Source: Blautia sp. MSJ-19
GTDB lineage: Bacteria; Bacillota; Clostridia; Lachnospirales; Lachnospiraceae
NCBI RefSeq assembly: GCF_018918125.1
Contig: NZ_JAHLQA010000034.1
Span: 124,001-188,000, forward strand
DNA length: 64,000 bases
Reading direction: 5' to 3'
The position numbers and the translations under genes were made by a program. Under the pieces are notes generated by a model. That model did no database searches, was not told the origin of the DNA, and saw only the letters and a list, made by a program, of their open reading frames with translations. Below, piece by piece: positions 51,281 to 60,594 of the stretch (position 1 is the first letter of the stretch; each line of letters opens with the position of its first letter).

Positions 51281-52024
51281 ATGCCTGATAAGGGACTGTT
51301 TGACATACATTGTCACATTGTTCCTTCGGTGGATGATGGAGCTTCAAGTGTAGAAGAAGCATTCAAAATGCTTCAAATGGAATACAAACAGGGTGTTCGA
51401 AATATTATCGCAACCCCTCATTTCAGATTACAGATGTTTGAAACCCCGATTGAAACAGTAGATCGTCAGTTTCATGTACTGAGACAACTGGCCCGGAAAG
51501 TCAGCCCGGACCTGCATGTATACCTGGGATGTGAATTTCACAGTAATCAGGAGATGGTACCGATGCTTCGCAGTGGAGAAGTTCATACTATGGCAGGTTC
51601 CCGCTATGTTCTTACCGAATTTTCCGGAAGTACAAAGTCCAGTTATATTCGAGAACGTTTATATTCCTTACTTTCTCATGGCTACAAACCGATCGTTGCA
51701 CATATTGAGCGTTATGAATGCCTGCGCAAAGATTTGGGGCTTGTGGAAGAACTTGTGGATCTGGGAGCTTTTATGCAGATTAATGCAGACAGCATCATCG
51801 GAAAAGATGGATTTGGTACCAAAAGGTACTGTAAAAAACTTATGAAACTTGATCTGGTCAGTTTCGTCGGTTCCGATTGTCATGGAACCAGAGAACGTAT
51901 TTCCCGTATAGGGGAGGCATACGATTATGTTGCAAAAAAAGAAGGTGAGTCTTACGCAGATCAGCTTTTCGTAAGAAACCCTCAAAAAATACTTGTGGAT
52001 GCACAGCGTAGGAAGGAAAGATAA
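51281..52024 (+). CDS. cpsB: CpsB/CapC family protein-tyrosine phosphatase
   Basis: The product is 247 aa with AAAGGAGAGGATA upstream. PHP-fold metal-dependent phosphatase: FDIHCHIVPSVDDGA (7-21), TPHF, CEFHSN and GSDCHGTRERIS supply the metal-binding His and Asp residues. It dephosphorylates the tyrosine tail of the CpsD-type kinase encoded two genes downstream. First gene of the five-gene module. Confidence 0.94.
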   Translation: MPDKGLFDIHCHIVPSVDDGASSVEEAFKMLQMEYKQGVRNIIATPHFRLQMFETPIETVDRQFHVLRQLARKVSPDLHVYLGCEFHSNQEMVPMLRSGEVHTMAGSRYVLTEFSGSTKSSYIRERLYSLLSHGYKPIVAHIERYECLRKDLGLVEELVDLGAFMQINADSIIGKDGFGTKRYCKKLMKLDLVSFVGSDCHGTRERISRIGEAYDYVAKKEGESYADQLFVRNPQKILVDAQRRKER

Positions 52025-52025
52025 A

Positions 52026-52769
52026 ATGGAACAGCAAAATTTACAAGACAATACCGATATTGAGATTGATGTATTAGAATTATTCCGGGTTTTATTAAAT
52101 AAACTCTGGGCAATCATTTTATCCGGACTGATCGTCGGTCTGGCTTTTATTGCCGTAACAATTCTGTTCATCACCCCGCAGTATGAGTCAACTACCAAGA
52201 TGTACGTCTTAAGTAAACAGGACAACAGTACTCTTACCCAGCAGGATATGCAGACAAGTTTGTCTCTGACAAAAGATTATGCAGAGCTGATCAAAAGCCG
52301 TACCGTTACAGAGGGTGTGATCACTCAGCTGGGACTGGAACTCACGCATGAAGATCTTTTAAAGAAACTGACTGTTGATTCTGCAACAGATACACGTATT
52401 CTTTCTATCACAGTACGTGATGCCGATCCGTACGAAGCATGCAAGATTGCAAATGCAATCCGTGATGTAGCTGCAAACCATATTAAAAACGTTATGGATA
52501 TTGATGCTGTCAATGTTGTTGAAACAGCTAATATTCCAGATCAGAAATCCAGTCCGAGTCTCAGCAAAAACGGAATCATCGGCGGACTTCTTGGAGTTCT
52601 TTTATCTGTTATAATCATTTTGATTGCTTACGTATCAAACGATACTGTCAAAACACAGGAAGATGTCGAGAAATATCTGAACCTCAGTGTACTGGGAACT
52701 ATTCCGCTGACAGAAACCGGACGTAAGAAAAAGAAAAAGAAACAGAAAAGAGTCAGAGGGAGAAAATAA
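52026..52769 (+). CDS. cpsC: Wzz/CpsC-type chain-length regulator and kinase activator
   Basis: The product is 247 aa from the ATG at 52026, 1 base after the previous stop (AGGAAAG upstream). Two membrane helices (about 28-50, LSGLIVGLAFIAVTILF, and about 180-202) flank an extracellular Wzz domain. The cytoplasmic tail is highly basic (RKKKKKKQKRVRGRK). In capsule systems this protein anchors and activates the cytoplasmic BY-kinase, here the next gene. Confidence 0.92.
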   Translation: MEQQNLQDNTDIEIDVLELFRVLLNKLWAIILSGLIVGLAFIAVTILFITPQYESTTKMYVLSKQDNSTLTQQDMQTSLSLTKDYAELIKSRTVTEGVITQLGLELTHEDLLKKLTVDSATDTRILSITVRDADPYEACKIANAIRDVAANHIKNVMDIDAVNVVETANIPDQKSSPSLSKNGIIGGLLGVLLSVIIILIAYVSNDTVKTQEDVEKYLNLSVLGTIPLTETGRKKKKKKQKRVRGRK

Positions 52770-52771
52770 TC

Positions 52772-53476
52772 ATGAAAGAAGTAAATATTTATCGTCAAAA
52801 ACTTGATTACAGTGCAGATGAGTCCTATAAATCTTTACGTACAAACCTTCTGTTCTGTGGTGAAGACAAAAAAATCATTGCAATCACAAGCTGTACTCCA
52901 AACGAAGGAAAAAGTACCGTTTCTCTGAATCTGGCATTGTCTCTGGCTGATTCTGGAAAAAAAGTTCTTTTTATTGATGCCGATCTTCGTAAGTCTGTAC
53001 TGGTAGGTCGTACTGAAGTAGAAGGAGAGGAGATTAAGGGATTGTCCCATCTTCTTTCACATCAGGAAACAATTGAAAATGTAATCTGCGCTACAAATGT
53101 TCCTAGATTTCATATCATTTATGCAGGTACAGTTCCACCAAACCCTGCTGAACTTCTGGGTGGACAGTATTTTAAAAGATTTCTTACTGCAATCCGTAAA
53201 GTCTATGATTATATCATCATTGACACACCGCCACTTGGAAGCGTTATTGACAGTGCTGTAATCGCAGAAGAATGTGATGGTTCCATTATTGTTCTGGAAT
53301 CCGGTGTAATCAGTTACCGTTTTGCACAGGATGTTAAAGGTCAGCTGGAAAAATGCAACTGCCCGATTCTTGGAGTCATTCTCAATAAAGTAGATATGAG
53401 CAAACAGGGCTATTACGGTAAGTATTATGGTAAATATTATGGAAAATACGGCAATAAACCGGAGAAAGCAAACTAA
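52772..53476 (+). CDS. cpsD: CpsD/CapB family bacterial tyrosine kinase
   Basis: The product is 234 aa. Walker A TPNEGKST (about 43), Walker A' VLFIDADLRKS and Walker B IIIDTPPLGS define a BY-kinase. The C-terminus carries the autophosphorylated Tyr cluster as three YYGK repeats plus YG (about 212-226). The DNA of that tail is a near-perfect 12-bp tandem repeat. It acts with cpsC and cpsB in a phosphorylation cycle that controls polymer export. Starts 2 bases after cpsC. Confidence 0.95.
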   Translation: MKEVNIYRQKLDYSADESYKSLRTNLLFCGEDKKIIAITSCTPNEGKSTVSLNLALSLADSGKKVLFIDADLRKSVLVGRTEVEGEEIKGLSHLLSHQETIENVICATNVPRFHIIYAGTVPPNPAELLGGQYFKRFLTAIRKVYDYIIIDTPPLGSVIDSAVIAEECDGSIIVLESGVISYRFAQDVKGQLEKCNCPILGVILNKVDMSKQGYYGKYYGKYYGKYGNKPEKAN

Positions 53477-53490
53477 GGAGCGATGTCGTT

Positions 53491-54264
53491 ATGTCAAAAA
53501 AATGGATAGCTTTTATGGTTGTTGTTTGCGTTGGTCTGGCTGGTGCAGTTGTTACATTTCGTATGAATGCAGATCGTCAGGGTCCTGAAATCAACTTTTC
53601 AGATACAGCACCAACAACTTATAATGCCGATATGAATAATGCAGAGCTGTTGACAGGAATTACTGCAACAGATGATCGTGATGGAGATGTTTCTGCATCA
53701 CTGACTGTAGAATCCGTATACGAAGTCAGTGATTCTGAAGTGGTGATCACTTATACTGCAAAGGACAATTCCAACAATATTACGAAGGTAAAACGTCAGT
53801 TGGAAGTAGATGCCTCCTCTAAAAATGCTCTGAACAGCAGTAACCTTGGAGAGCGTACGGACGAAGAAGAGTCTGCTGATTCTTCAGAAGCAGACAACGT
53901 AGATGCATTGTCTTCAGAACCTGTACTTTCTGGAACCCCGACACCGACCCTGGAGGAGGATAAAGCCGCCCAAATGAAAGAAGAGCAGGAAGCAGAAGCG
54001 GCAGCAATGCCAGCTCAGAATCCTAAAATTTACCTGACAGATTATCTTGTAACAGTTCCTGTTGGAACTTCTGTGGATCTTTTATCTTATGTAGATAATA
54101 TCACGGATGATGTAGATGATCCTTATGCTCTTTGGCGTAAGATCCAGATTACCGGTGAAGTGAATTCAGCCATTCCGGGTACATACAAATGCACTTACTA
54201 TGTAATTGACTCACAAAACAACATTTCCAACAATGCGGTTTTAACTGTTATTGTTGAAAAATAA
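53491..54264 (+). CDS. Membrane-anchored protein with two Ig-like (DUF5011-type) domains
   Basis: The product is 257 aa with AAGGAGCGATG upstream. N-terminal membrane helix (5-22). The first Ig-like domain (about 31-108) contains GITATDDRDGDVS and VITYTAKDNSNN. An acidic low-complexity linker follows (about 110-172, with TPTPTLEEDK). A second Ig-like domain (about 178-257) contains VPGTYKCTYYV-type strands. Such domains usually bind or space surface structures. Located between the kinase and the LCP gene, it is probably an accessory of the same polymer pathway; its partner is unknown. Confidence 0.8.
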   Translation: MSKKWIAFMVVVCVGLAGAVVTFRMNADRQGPEINFSDTAPTTYNADMNNAELLTGITATDDRDGDVSASLTVESVYEVSDSEVVITYTAKDNSNNITKVKRQLEVDASSKNALNSSNLGERTDEEESADSSEADNVDALSSEPVLSGTPTPTLEEDKAAQMKEEQEAEAAAMPAQNPKIYLTDYLVTVPVGTSVDLLSYVDNITDDVDDPYALWRKIQITGEVNSAIPGTYKCTYYVIDSQNNISNNAVLTVIVEK

Positions 54265-54283
54265 AATTATAGGACGTGAAAAA

Positions 54284-55810
54284 ATGAGAATAACCAAAAA
54301 ACAGGATCGTCTGCCTGGAATCATTTTAACTATACTGTTGTTTGTAGCAGAAATCGCTTTCACTGTATTGCTGCTATATACAAATCTGCTTTCAGCGAAA
54401 TACGTTGCTATCGTATTTGCAGTGCAGCTTGTTCTGCTCCTTGTAGTTTATCTGCTCGTCAGAAAATTTCGCAAACAGATTCGTTTCTGGATTGGAGTCA
54501 TTCTGATGATCGTGATTCTTGCAATTCTTGGAATTGCCGGATTTTATATTTACAAGACAGTTTCTACATTGGATGATATTACCGGTGTAAATAAAGAAAT
54601 CACTGAAATCAATGTTTATGTCAAACAGGATGATGCAGCACAGACATTACTGGATGCCTCAGGATATTCTTTTGGTATCCTTTCAGATCTTGACCGCAAC
54701 AATACCGACACAGCGCTTCAGCAGATGTCCTATGAGACAGGTTCTGAAGCCGCACTTAAAGAATACAACAGCCTTACCGAACTTGCAGATGGACTTCTGA
54801 AGGGAGATTGTCAGGCAATTGTGCTTAACCGTGCTTATCTGGATGTGCTTGATCAGATGGACAATTATTCCACTTTCTCTTCCCAGATTCGTCAGATTGC
54901 TTCTGAACAGGTGGAGACTTTGATCGAACGCAACACACCTGCACCAGTCAACACAACAACTACTACAGATACTACTGTAAATACATCAAAGGATGTTGCT
55001 GTAACTGATCAGGTTTATACAATTTATATCAGCGGTATCGATACAAGGGGAGCGATGACATCTTCCAGCCTGAGTGATGTCAACATTATTCTTACGGTTA
55101 ATCCACAGACTAAGCAGGTATTGATGATTTCCACTCCGCGTGATTATTATGTTCCGCTTTCCATCTCCAATGGAGTTCCGGATAAACTTACGCATGCAGG
55201 TATTTATGGCGTAAACGTATGTATGGATACACTGGATATGCTGTATGACATTGATATCAATTATTATTTCCGTCTGAACTTTGCGGGATTTATCAAGATC
55301 ATTGATGCACTTGGTGGAATTACAATTGATTCTGATTATGATTTTACTTCCAAAAACGTAGAAGGTTTCCATTTCAACAAAGGAAGCAATCAGGTCAATG
55401 GTGAGCAGGCACTTGCGTTCTGCCGTGAAAGATATTCTTTCGCAGAAGGTGACCGTCAGCGCGGAAGAAACCAGATGGCTGTTATTCAGGGCGTTTTAAA
55501 CAAAATTACTTCCCCGGATCTTCTTAAAAATTATCTGTCACTCTTAAACAGTCTGTCCGGATGTTTTGAGACAAATGTTCCTTATGATGTAATTACCTCT
55601 CTGGTAAAACAGCAGCTGGATGATGGTGGCAGCTGGCAGGTTCTTTCCTATAGTGCAGATGGTACCGGTGATTCACAGAAACCATACTCTATGAGTCAGA
55701 AAGCTTACGTTATGGTACCTGACCAGACTACTGTAGATAAGGCAAAGACTTTAATGCAGAAGGTCCGTGAAGGATTTGTACTTTCTGAAGCAGATGTTGC
55801 TGCTCAGTAA
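54284..55810 (+). CDS. LytR-CpsA-Psr (LCP) family glycopolymer transferase
   Basis: The product is 508 aa from the ATG at 54284; a longer frame start at 54251 lies inside the preceding gene. Three membrane helices in the first 105 residues (the LytR accessory-type N-terminus) are followed by an extracellular region and the LCP core (about 250-420): YISGIDTRG, MISTPRDYYVPL, CRERYSFAEGDRQRGRNQM, with the conserved Arg and Asp residues for pyrophosphate-lipid binding. It attaches glycopolymers to peptidoglycan. Last gene of the module. Confidence 0.93.
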   Translation: MRITKKQDRLPGIILTILLFVAEIAFTVLLLYTNLLSAKYVAIVFAVQLVLLLVVYLLVRKFRKQIRFWIGVILMIVILAILGIAGFYIYKTVSTLDDITGVNKEITEINVYVKQDDAAQTLLDASGYSFGILSDLDRNNTDTALQQMSYETGSEAALKEYNSLTELADGLLKGDCQAIVLNRAYLDVLDQMDNYSTFSSQIRQIASEQVETLIERNTPAPVNTTTTTDTTVNTSKDVAVTDQVYTIYISGIDTRGAMTSSSLSDVNIILTVNPQTKQVLMISTPRDYYVPLSISNGVPDKLTHAGIYGVNVCMDTLDMLYDIDINYYFRLNFAGFIKIIDALGGITIDSDYDFTSKNVEGFHFNKGSNQVNGEQALAFCRERYSFAEGDRQRGRNQMAVIQGVLNKITSPDLLKNYLSLLNSLSGCFETNVPYDVITSLVKQQLDDGGSWQVLSYSADGTGDSQKPYSMSQKAYVMVPDQTTVDKAKTLMQKVREGFVLSEADVAAQ

Positions 55811-55855
55811 AATTTTTACAGCATTTTTTTAAACTATTTTCAATATAGAAATACT

Positions 55856-55889
55856 TTTATGGCACTTTAAGTTGTTAAAGTGCCATAAA
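55856..55889. other. Perfect hairpin after the LCP gene
   Basis: TTTATGGCACTTTAA (55856-55870), loop GTTG, TTAAAGTGCCATAAA (55875-55889). A perfect 15-bp stem, but no T run follows, so it may be a transcript-end stabiliser or an inefficient terminator. Confidence 0.7.
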
Positions 55890-55895
55890 ACATAC

Positions 55896-55924
55896 TTGAC
55901 AAACTTTTTTTCAATTTGTATACT
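55896..55924 (+). promoter_or_regulatory. Promoter of the tyrS T-box transcript
   Basis: TTGACA (55896-55901), 17 bp, TATACT (55919-55924). Confidence 0.8.
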
Positions 55925-55944
55925 TTTAGAAGTATATAATATCG

Positions 55945-56178
55945 GCTTTGATGGGAAGAAGTAGCAGAAGAAACACACACAGAGAGTTGCCGGTTGGTGA
56001 GAGGCACGTGCACGACTTTTGTGAATACATCCCGGAGCTTCGCACCGAACAAATATAGTAGGCTGCGACGAATTGGCGCTCGTTATCGTGCTTAATGAGG
56101 TAGGAATATTTTCCTGCGAATTTAGGTGGTATCACGGGACCCGGTTCTCGTCCTAAGCGGACAGGAACCGGGCTTTTT
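55945..56178 (+). ncRNA. T-box riboswitch, tyrosine-specific
   Basis: Stem I with AGAGAG (about 55981) and GGTGAGAGGCAC. Specifier TAC at 56026-56028 (Tyr codon) followed by a purine. T-box bulge region TTTAGGTGGTATCACGGGA (56121-56139), where TGGT can pair with ACCA of uncharged tRNA-Tyr. Terminator arm CCCGGTTC (56140-56147) with GAACCGGG (56165-56172), then TTTTTT. Uncharged tRNA-Tyr favours the antiterminator and so expression of tyrS, with alaS likely downstream in the same transcript. Confidence 0.93.
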
Positions 56179-56244
56179 TATACCATAGCATGTAAAGAAA
56201 ACTGCTTGGCAGTTTTCTGCATCTCATAACAGGAGGAAATTATT

Positions 56245-57474
56245 ATGACAGTATGGGAAGAACTTAAGGCCAGAGGCCTGATCGCCCAGGTAACAGACGA
56301 AGACGAGATCAAAGAAATGGTAAACAACGGTAAGGCTACTTTCTACATCGGATTTGACCCTACCGCAGACAGCCTTCATGTAGGACACTTCATGGCGCTC
56401 TGCCTGATGAAACGTCTCCAGATGGCAGGCAACCGTCCGATCGCACTTCTCGGCGGCGGTACCGGTATGATCGGTGACCCGTCAGGAAGAACTGACATGC
56501 GTCAGATGATGACAAAAGAAACCATCCAGCACAACATTGACTGCTTCAAGAAACAGATGTCCCGCTTCATCGACTTTTCCGATGGCAAGGCACTGATGGT
56601 CAACAATGCTGACTGGCTTCTGAATCTGAACTATGTAGATCTGCTTCGTGATGTAGGAGCTCATTTCTCAGTAAACCGTATGCTTACTGCAGAGTGCTAC
56701 AAACAGCGTATGGAGAGAGGACTTAGCTTCCTTGAATTCAACTACATGATCATGCAGAGCTATGACTTCTATATGTTATACCAGAAATACGGCTGCAATA
56801 TGCAGTTCGGCGGTGATGACCAGTGGAGCAACATGCTCGGCGGTACAGAACTGATCCGTCGTAAACTTGGCAAAGATGCATACGCTATGACCATCACACT
56901 TCTTCTGAACTCAGAAGGTAAGAAGATGGGTAAGACACAGTCCGGTGCTGTATGGCTTGATCCGAACAAGACATCTCCATTTGATTTCTACCAGTACTGG
57001 AGAAACGTAGACGATGCAGACGTTATCAAATGTATGCGTCTTCTTACTTTCCTTCCGCTTGAACAGATCGACGAGATGGCCAAATGGGAAGGAAGCCAGT
57101 TAAACAAAGCCAAAGAGATCCTTGCATACGAGCTGACCAACCTGGTTCACGGCGAAGAAGAAGCCAAGAAAGCTCAGGAAGGTGCAAGAGCACTGTTCTC
57201 CGGCGGCGCAGACACTGCACATATGCCAAGCACAGAGCTGACTGATGAAGATTTCACAGAAGAGGGAACCATCGACCTTATCACAATGCTGATCAAGGCA
57301 GGTCTTGTTCCGACACGTTCTGAGGGACGTCGTGCGATCGAGCAGGGCGGCGTTTCCATCGACGGTGAAAAGATCACAGACATCAAACACACAGTTGCCA
57401 AAGACGCACTCGCAGGTGACGGTGTTGTCCTCAAACGAGGCAAAAAGAAATTCAACAGAGTTTATGCTAAATAA
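56245..57474 (+). CDS. tyrS: Tyrosine--tRNA ligase
   Basis: The product is 409 aa with CAGGAGGAAAT upstream. HIGH-type [11 protein letters not shown] (about 47), KMGKTQSG as the KMSKS-type loop (about 230), and a C-terminal S4-like RNA-binding domain (about 345-405, [20 protein letters not shown]). Class I tRNA synthetase controlled by the T-box leader just upstream. alaS follows 40 bp later. Confidence 0.98.
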   Translation: MTVWEELKARGLIAQVTDEDEIKEMVNNGKATFYIGFDPTADSLHVGHFMALCLMKRLQMAGNRPIALLGGGTGMIGDPSGRTDMRQMMTKETIQHNIDCFKKQMSRFIDFSDGKALMVNNADWLLNLNYVDLLRDVGAHFSVNRMLTAECYKQRMERGLSFLEFNYMIMQSYDFYMLYQKYGCNMQFGGDDQWSNMLGGTELIRRKLGKDAYAMTITLLLNSEGKKMGKTQSGAVWLDPNKTSPFDFYQYWRNVDDADVIKCMRLLTFLPLEQIDEMAKWEGSQLNKAKEILAYELTNLVHGEEEAKKAQEGARALFSGGADTAHMPSTELTDEDFTEEGTIDLITMLIKAGLVPTRSEGRRAIEQGGVSIDGEKITDIKHTVAKDALAGDGVVLKRGKKKFNRVYAK

Positions 57475-57514
57475 TAAGTATTTTTTTGATAAATACTTTT
57501 AGGAGGAAAGAATC

Positions 57515-60154
57515 ATGAAGAAATACGGAGTAAACGAACTTCGTCAGATGTTCCTTGATTTCATGGAGAGCAAAGGACATCTCGCAATGAAAAGCTTCTC
57601 CCTGGTACCTCAGGGAGACAAGAGCCTCCTGCTGATCAACGCAGGTATGGCTCCACTGAAACCATATTTTACAGGCGCAGAGAAACCGCCGAGAACAAGA
57701 GTCACCACATGTCAGAAATGTATCCGTACCGGTGATATCGAAAACGTTGGTAAGACAGCACGTCACGGTACCTTCTTTGAGATGCTTGGTAACTTCTCTT
57801 TTGGGGATTACTTCAAGACAGAAGCAATCCACTGGTCCTGGGAATTCCTGACAGAAGTCGTTGGTCTGGATGCAAACAGACTGTACCCGTCAGTATATCT
57901 GGATGATGATGAAGCATTCGACATCTGGAATAAAGAAATCGGAATCCCGGCAGACAGAATTTTCCGTTTCGGTAAAGAAGATAACTTCTGGGAGCACGGC
58001 GCAGGTCCTTGCGGTCCATGTTCTGAGATCTACTATGACCGTGGAGAGAAATACGGCTGCGGCAAGCCTGGTTGCACCGTAGGCTGCGACTGCGACCGTT
58101 ACATGGAAGTATGGAACAACGTATTCACTCAGTTCGAGAACGATGGAAACGGAAACTATACAACCCTGAAACAGAAGAACATCGATACAGGTATGGGTCT
58201 TGAGCGTCTGGCAGTTGTTGTTCAGGATGTTGACTCTATCTTTGATGTAGATACCATCTGTGCACTTCGTAACCTGGTATGCGAGATCGCAGGCAAGGAA
58301 TATGAGAAGAACTATCAGGATGACGTATCCATCCGTCTGATCACAGATCATATCCGTTCTGCAACATTTATGATCTCCGATGGTATCATGCCGACCAATG
58401 AAGGACGTGGATATGTACTCCGTCGTCTGATCCGTCGTGCAGCACGTCATGGACGTCTTCTGGGAATCAAGGGAACTTTCCTTGCAAAGCTCAGTGCAGA
58501 AGTGATCAACGGATCCAAAGCAGGATATCCGGAACTGGAAGAAAAGAAAGAGTTCATCTTCAAAGTCCTGACAAACGAAGAGAACCAGTTCAACAAGACC
58601 ATCGACCAGGGTCTCCGCATCCTTGCAGACATGGAAGAAGAAATGAAAGCAGCCGGAGTAAAAACTCTTTCCGGAGAAAATGCATTCAAACTGTACGATA
58701 CTTACGGATTCCCGCTTGACCTTACCAAAGAGATCCTTGAGGAAAAGGGTTACGGAATCGACGAAGACGGCTTCCAGAAAGCAATGGAAGAGCAGAGAGT
58801 CAAAGCACGTACTGCACGTGAAGTGACCAACTACATGGGAGCTGACGCTACCGTATATGATGAGATCGATGTCAACGTAACGACAGAGTTCGAAGGATAC
58901 GATCACCTCACATATGATTCCGAAATCACAGTTCTCACAACAGAAAAAGAAATCGCAACTTCTCTGATGGAAGGTCAGAAAGGTACTGTATTTGTAAAAG
59001 AAACACCATTCTACGCTACCATGGGTGGACAGGAAGGTGATACTGGTGTGATCGAGACTGCAAATGGCAAATTTGTAGTAGAAGATACCATCAAACTTCG
59101 TGGCGGTAAATTCGGTCATGTCGGACATATGGAATCCGGAATGCTTTCCACAGGAGAGACTGTAACTCTTAAAGTCAATGAGCAGGCCCGCCGTGACACA
59201 GAGAAGAACCACAGTGCAACACATCTTCTCCAGAAAGCACTCAAGACTGTCCTTGGTTCTCACGTAGAACAGAAAGGTTCCCTGGTAACTCCTGACAGAC
59301 TTCGTTTCGACTTCGCACACTTCCAGGCAATGACACCGGAAGAGATCGCAGAGGCAGAAGCTCTCGTAAACAAAGAGATCCAGGCAGCTCTTCCTGTAGT
59401 GACAGATGTCATGGATATCGAAGAAGCCAAGAAATCCGGTGCAATGGCTCTGTTCGGCGAGAAATACGACCAGAAGGTACGTGTCGTATCCATGGGCGAC
59501 TTCTCCAAAGAACTCTGCGGTGGTACACACGTTAAGAACACAAGCTCTATCATGCTCTTCAAGATCGTATCCGAGGCCGGTATCGCAGCAGGTGTACGTC
59601 GTATCGAGGCACTGACAGGAAACGGTGTTATTGAATATTATAAGAAACAGGAAGCTATGCTTCATGAGGCTGCCAAAGCACTCAAGGCACAGCCGGCAGA
59701 AGTTGCTGAGAAGATCACACATCTCCAGGCAGAAGTCAAATCTCTCCAGAGCGAGAACGAATCCCTCAAGAGCAAACTGGCTCAGGGATCTCTCGGTGAT
59801 GTCATGGATCAGATCGTAGATGTCAAAGGCGTGAAACTCCTTGCAGCCAAGGTTGAGGGCGTTGACATGAACGGACTCCGTGATCTTGGCGACCAGCTCA
59901 AAGAAAAGATCGGAGAGGGCGTTGTTGTCCTTGCCGCTGTAAACGGCGGCAAAGTAAATCTCCTTGCCATGGCTACAGATGCAGCACAGAAAGCAGGAGC
60001 ACATGCAGGTAACCTTATCAAAGGTGTCGCAGCGATCGTAGGCGGTGGCGGCGGCGGCCGTCCGAACATGGCTCAGGCCGGCGGAAAGAATCCGGAAAAA
60101 GCGGACGAAGCAGTCAAAGCAGCAGCAGGAATCCTGGAACAGCAGATTCACTAA
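57515..60154 (+). CDS. alaS: Alanine--tRNA ligase
   Basis: The product is 879 aa with AGGAGGAAAGAATC upstream. Class II aminoacylation domain (begins ELRQMFLDFMESKGH; ARHGTFFEMLGNFSFGDYF), editing domain with HSATHLLQKAL and ELCGGTH zinc ligands, and a C-terminal DHHA1 domain ending with a Gly run (VGGGGGGRPNMAQAGG). No own promoter was seen, so it probably shares the tyrosine T-box transcript. Codon use is biased to C-ending codons as in tyrS, indicating strong expression. Confidence 0.98.
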   Translation: MKKYGVNELRQMFLDFMESKGHLAMKSFSLVPQGDKSLLLINAGMAPLKPYFTGAEKPPRTRVTTCQKCIRTGDIENVGKTARHGTFFEMLGNFSFGDYFKTEAIHWSWEFLTEVVGLDANRLYPSVYLDDDEAFDIWNKEIGIPADRIFRFGKEDNFWEHGAGPCGPCSEIYYDRGEKYGCGKPGCTVGCDCDRYMEVWNNVFTQFENDGNGNYTTLKQKNIDTGMGLERLAVVVQDVDSIFDVDTICALRNLVCEIAGKEYEKNYQDDVSIRLITDHIRSATFMISDGIMPTNEGRGYVLRRLIRRAARHGRLLGIKGTFLAKLSAEVINGSKAGYPELEEKKEFIFKVLTNEENQFNKTIDQGLRILADMEEEMKAAGVKTLSGENAFKLYDTYGFPLDLTKEILEEKGYGIDEDGFQKAMEEQRVKARTAREVTNYMGADATVYDEIDVNVTTEFEGYDHLTYDSEITVLTTEKEIATSLMEGQKGTVFVKETPFYATMGGQEGDTGVIETANGKFVVEDTIKLRGGKFGHVGHMESGMLSTGETVTLKVNEQARRDTEKNHSATHLLQKALKTVLGSHVEQKGSLVTPDRLRFDFAHFQAMTPEEIAEAEALVNKEIQAALPVVTDVMDIEEAKKSGAMALFGEKYDQKVRVVSMGDFSKELCGGTHVKNTSSIMLFKIVSEAGIAAGVRRIEALTGNGVIEYYKKQEAMLHEAAKALKAQPAEVAEKITHLQAEVKSLQSENESLKSKLAQGSLGDVMDQIVDVKGVKLLAAKVEGVDMNGLRDLGDQLKEKIGEGVVVLAAVNGGKVNLLAMATDAAQKAGAHAGNLIKGVAAIVGGGGGGRPNMAQAGGKNPEKADEAVKAAAGILEQQIH

Positions 60155-60206
60155 AAAGCGCATTTTTTGTCAAAAATAATTTTTTTCTAAATTTAGCCAA
60201 AAGATG

Positions 60207-60236
60207 TTGACGAATGTTATCACTATGTTATATAAT
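60207..60236 (+). promoter_or_regulatory. Promoter of rpsU
   Basis: TTGACG (60207-60212), 18 bp, TATAAT (60231-60236). The leader of about 75 nt is long for a ribosomal gene. Confidence 0.65.
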
Positions 60237-60314
60237 AACAGTCGTGCAAGAAAAATACCCAGACAGTTGTATTTTAGCACAATCTACAACTGGAGGGAGG
60301 TTAGGTGTGAGTCT

Positions 60315-60491
60315 ATGTCAAACGTTATCGTAAAAGAAAACGAGACTTTAGATAGCGCTCTTCGCAGATTCAAGAGAAGCTGTGCAAAAGCAGGTATCCA
60401 GCAGGAAATCCGCAAGAGAGAGCATTACGAGAAACCAAGCGTTCGTCGTAAGAAAAAATCTGAAGCCGCAAGAAAACGTAAATATAATTAA
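60315..60491 (+). CDS. rpsU: 30S ribosomal protein S21
   Basis: The product is 58 aa from the ATG at 60315; a longer open frame from 60204 covers the promoter and leader. [20 protein letters not shown] and the basic tail [15 protein letters not shown] are the standard S21 sequence. GGAGGGAGG upstream lies somewhat far (about 15 bases) from the start, with a second weaker GGTGTGAG nearer. Own promoter and terminator. Confidence 0.96.
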   Translation: MSNVIVKENETLDSALRRFKRSCAKAGIQQEIRKREHYEKPSVRRKKKSEAARKRKYN

Positions 60492-60500
60492 TTGTGCGCA

Positions 60501-60535
60501 AAAAATCCCTGGCGACAAGTTCGTCAGGGATTTTT
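60501..60535 (+). terminator. Terminator of rpsU
   Basis: AAAAATCCCTGGCGA (60501-60515) pairs with TCGTCAGGGATTTTT (60521-60535), one G-T pair, 5-base loop. Confidence 0.9.
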
Positions 60536-60594
60536 AAAATTTGCAAATTGTCACTCAATTAACAATGCTGTAACAATGACTAAAGGAAATCTAT

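Noticed and set aside
57890-60163. 757-codon open frame on the minus strand inside alaS
   Set aside because: Antisense shadow of a highly biased gene; the Cys/Phe-rich product is typical of such shadows and alaS is unquestionably the real gene.
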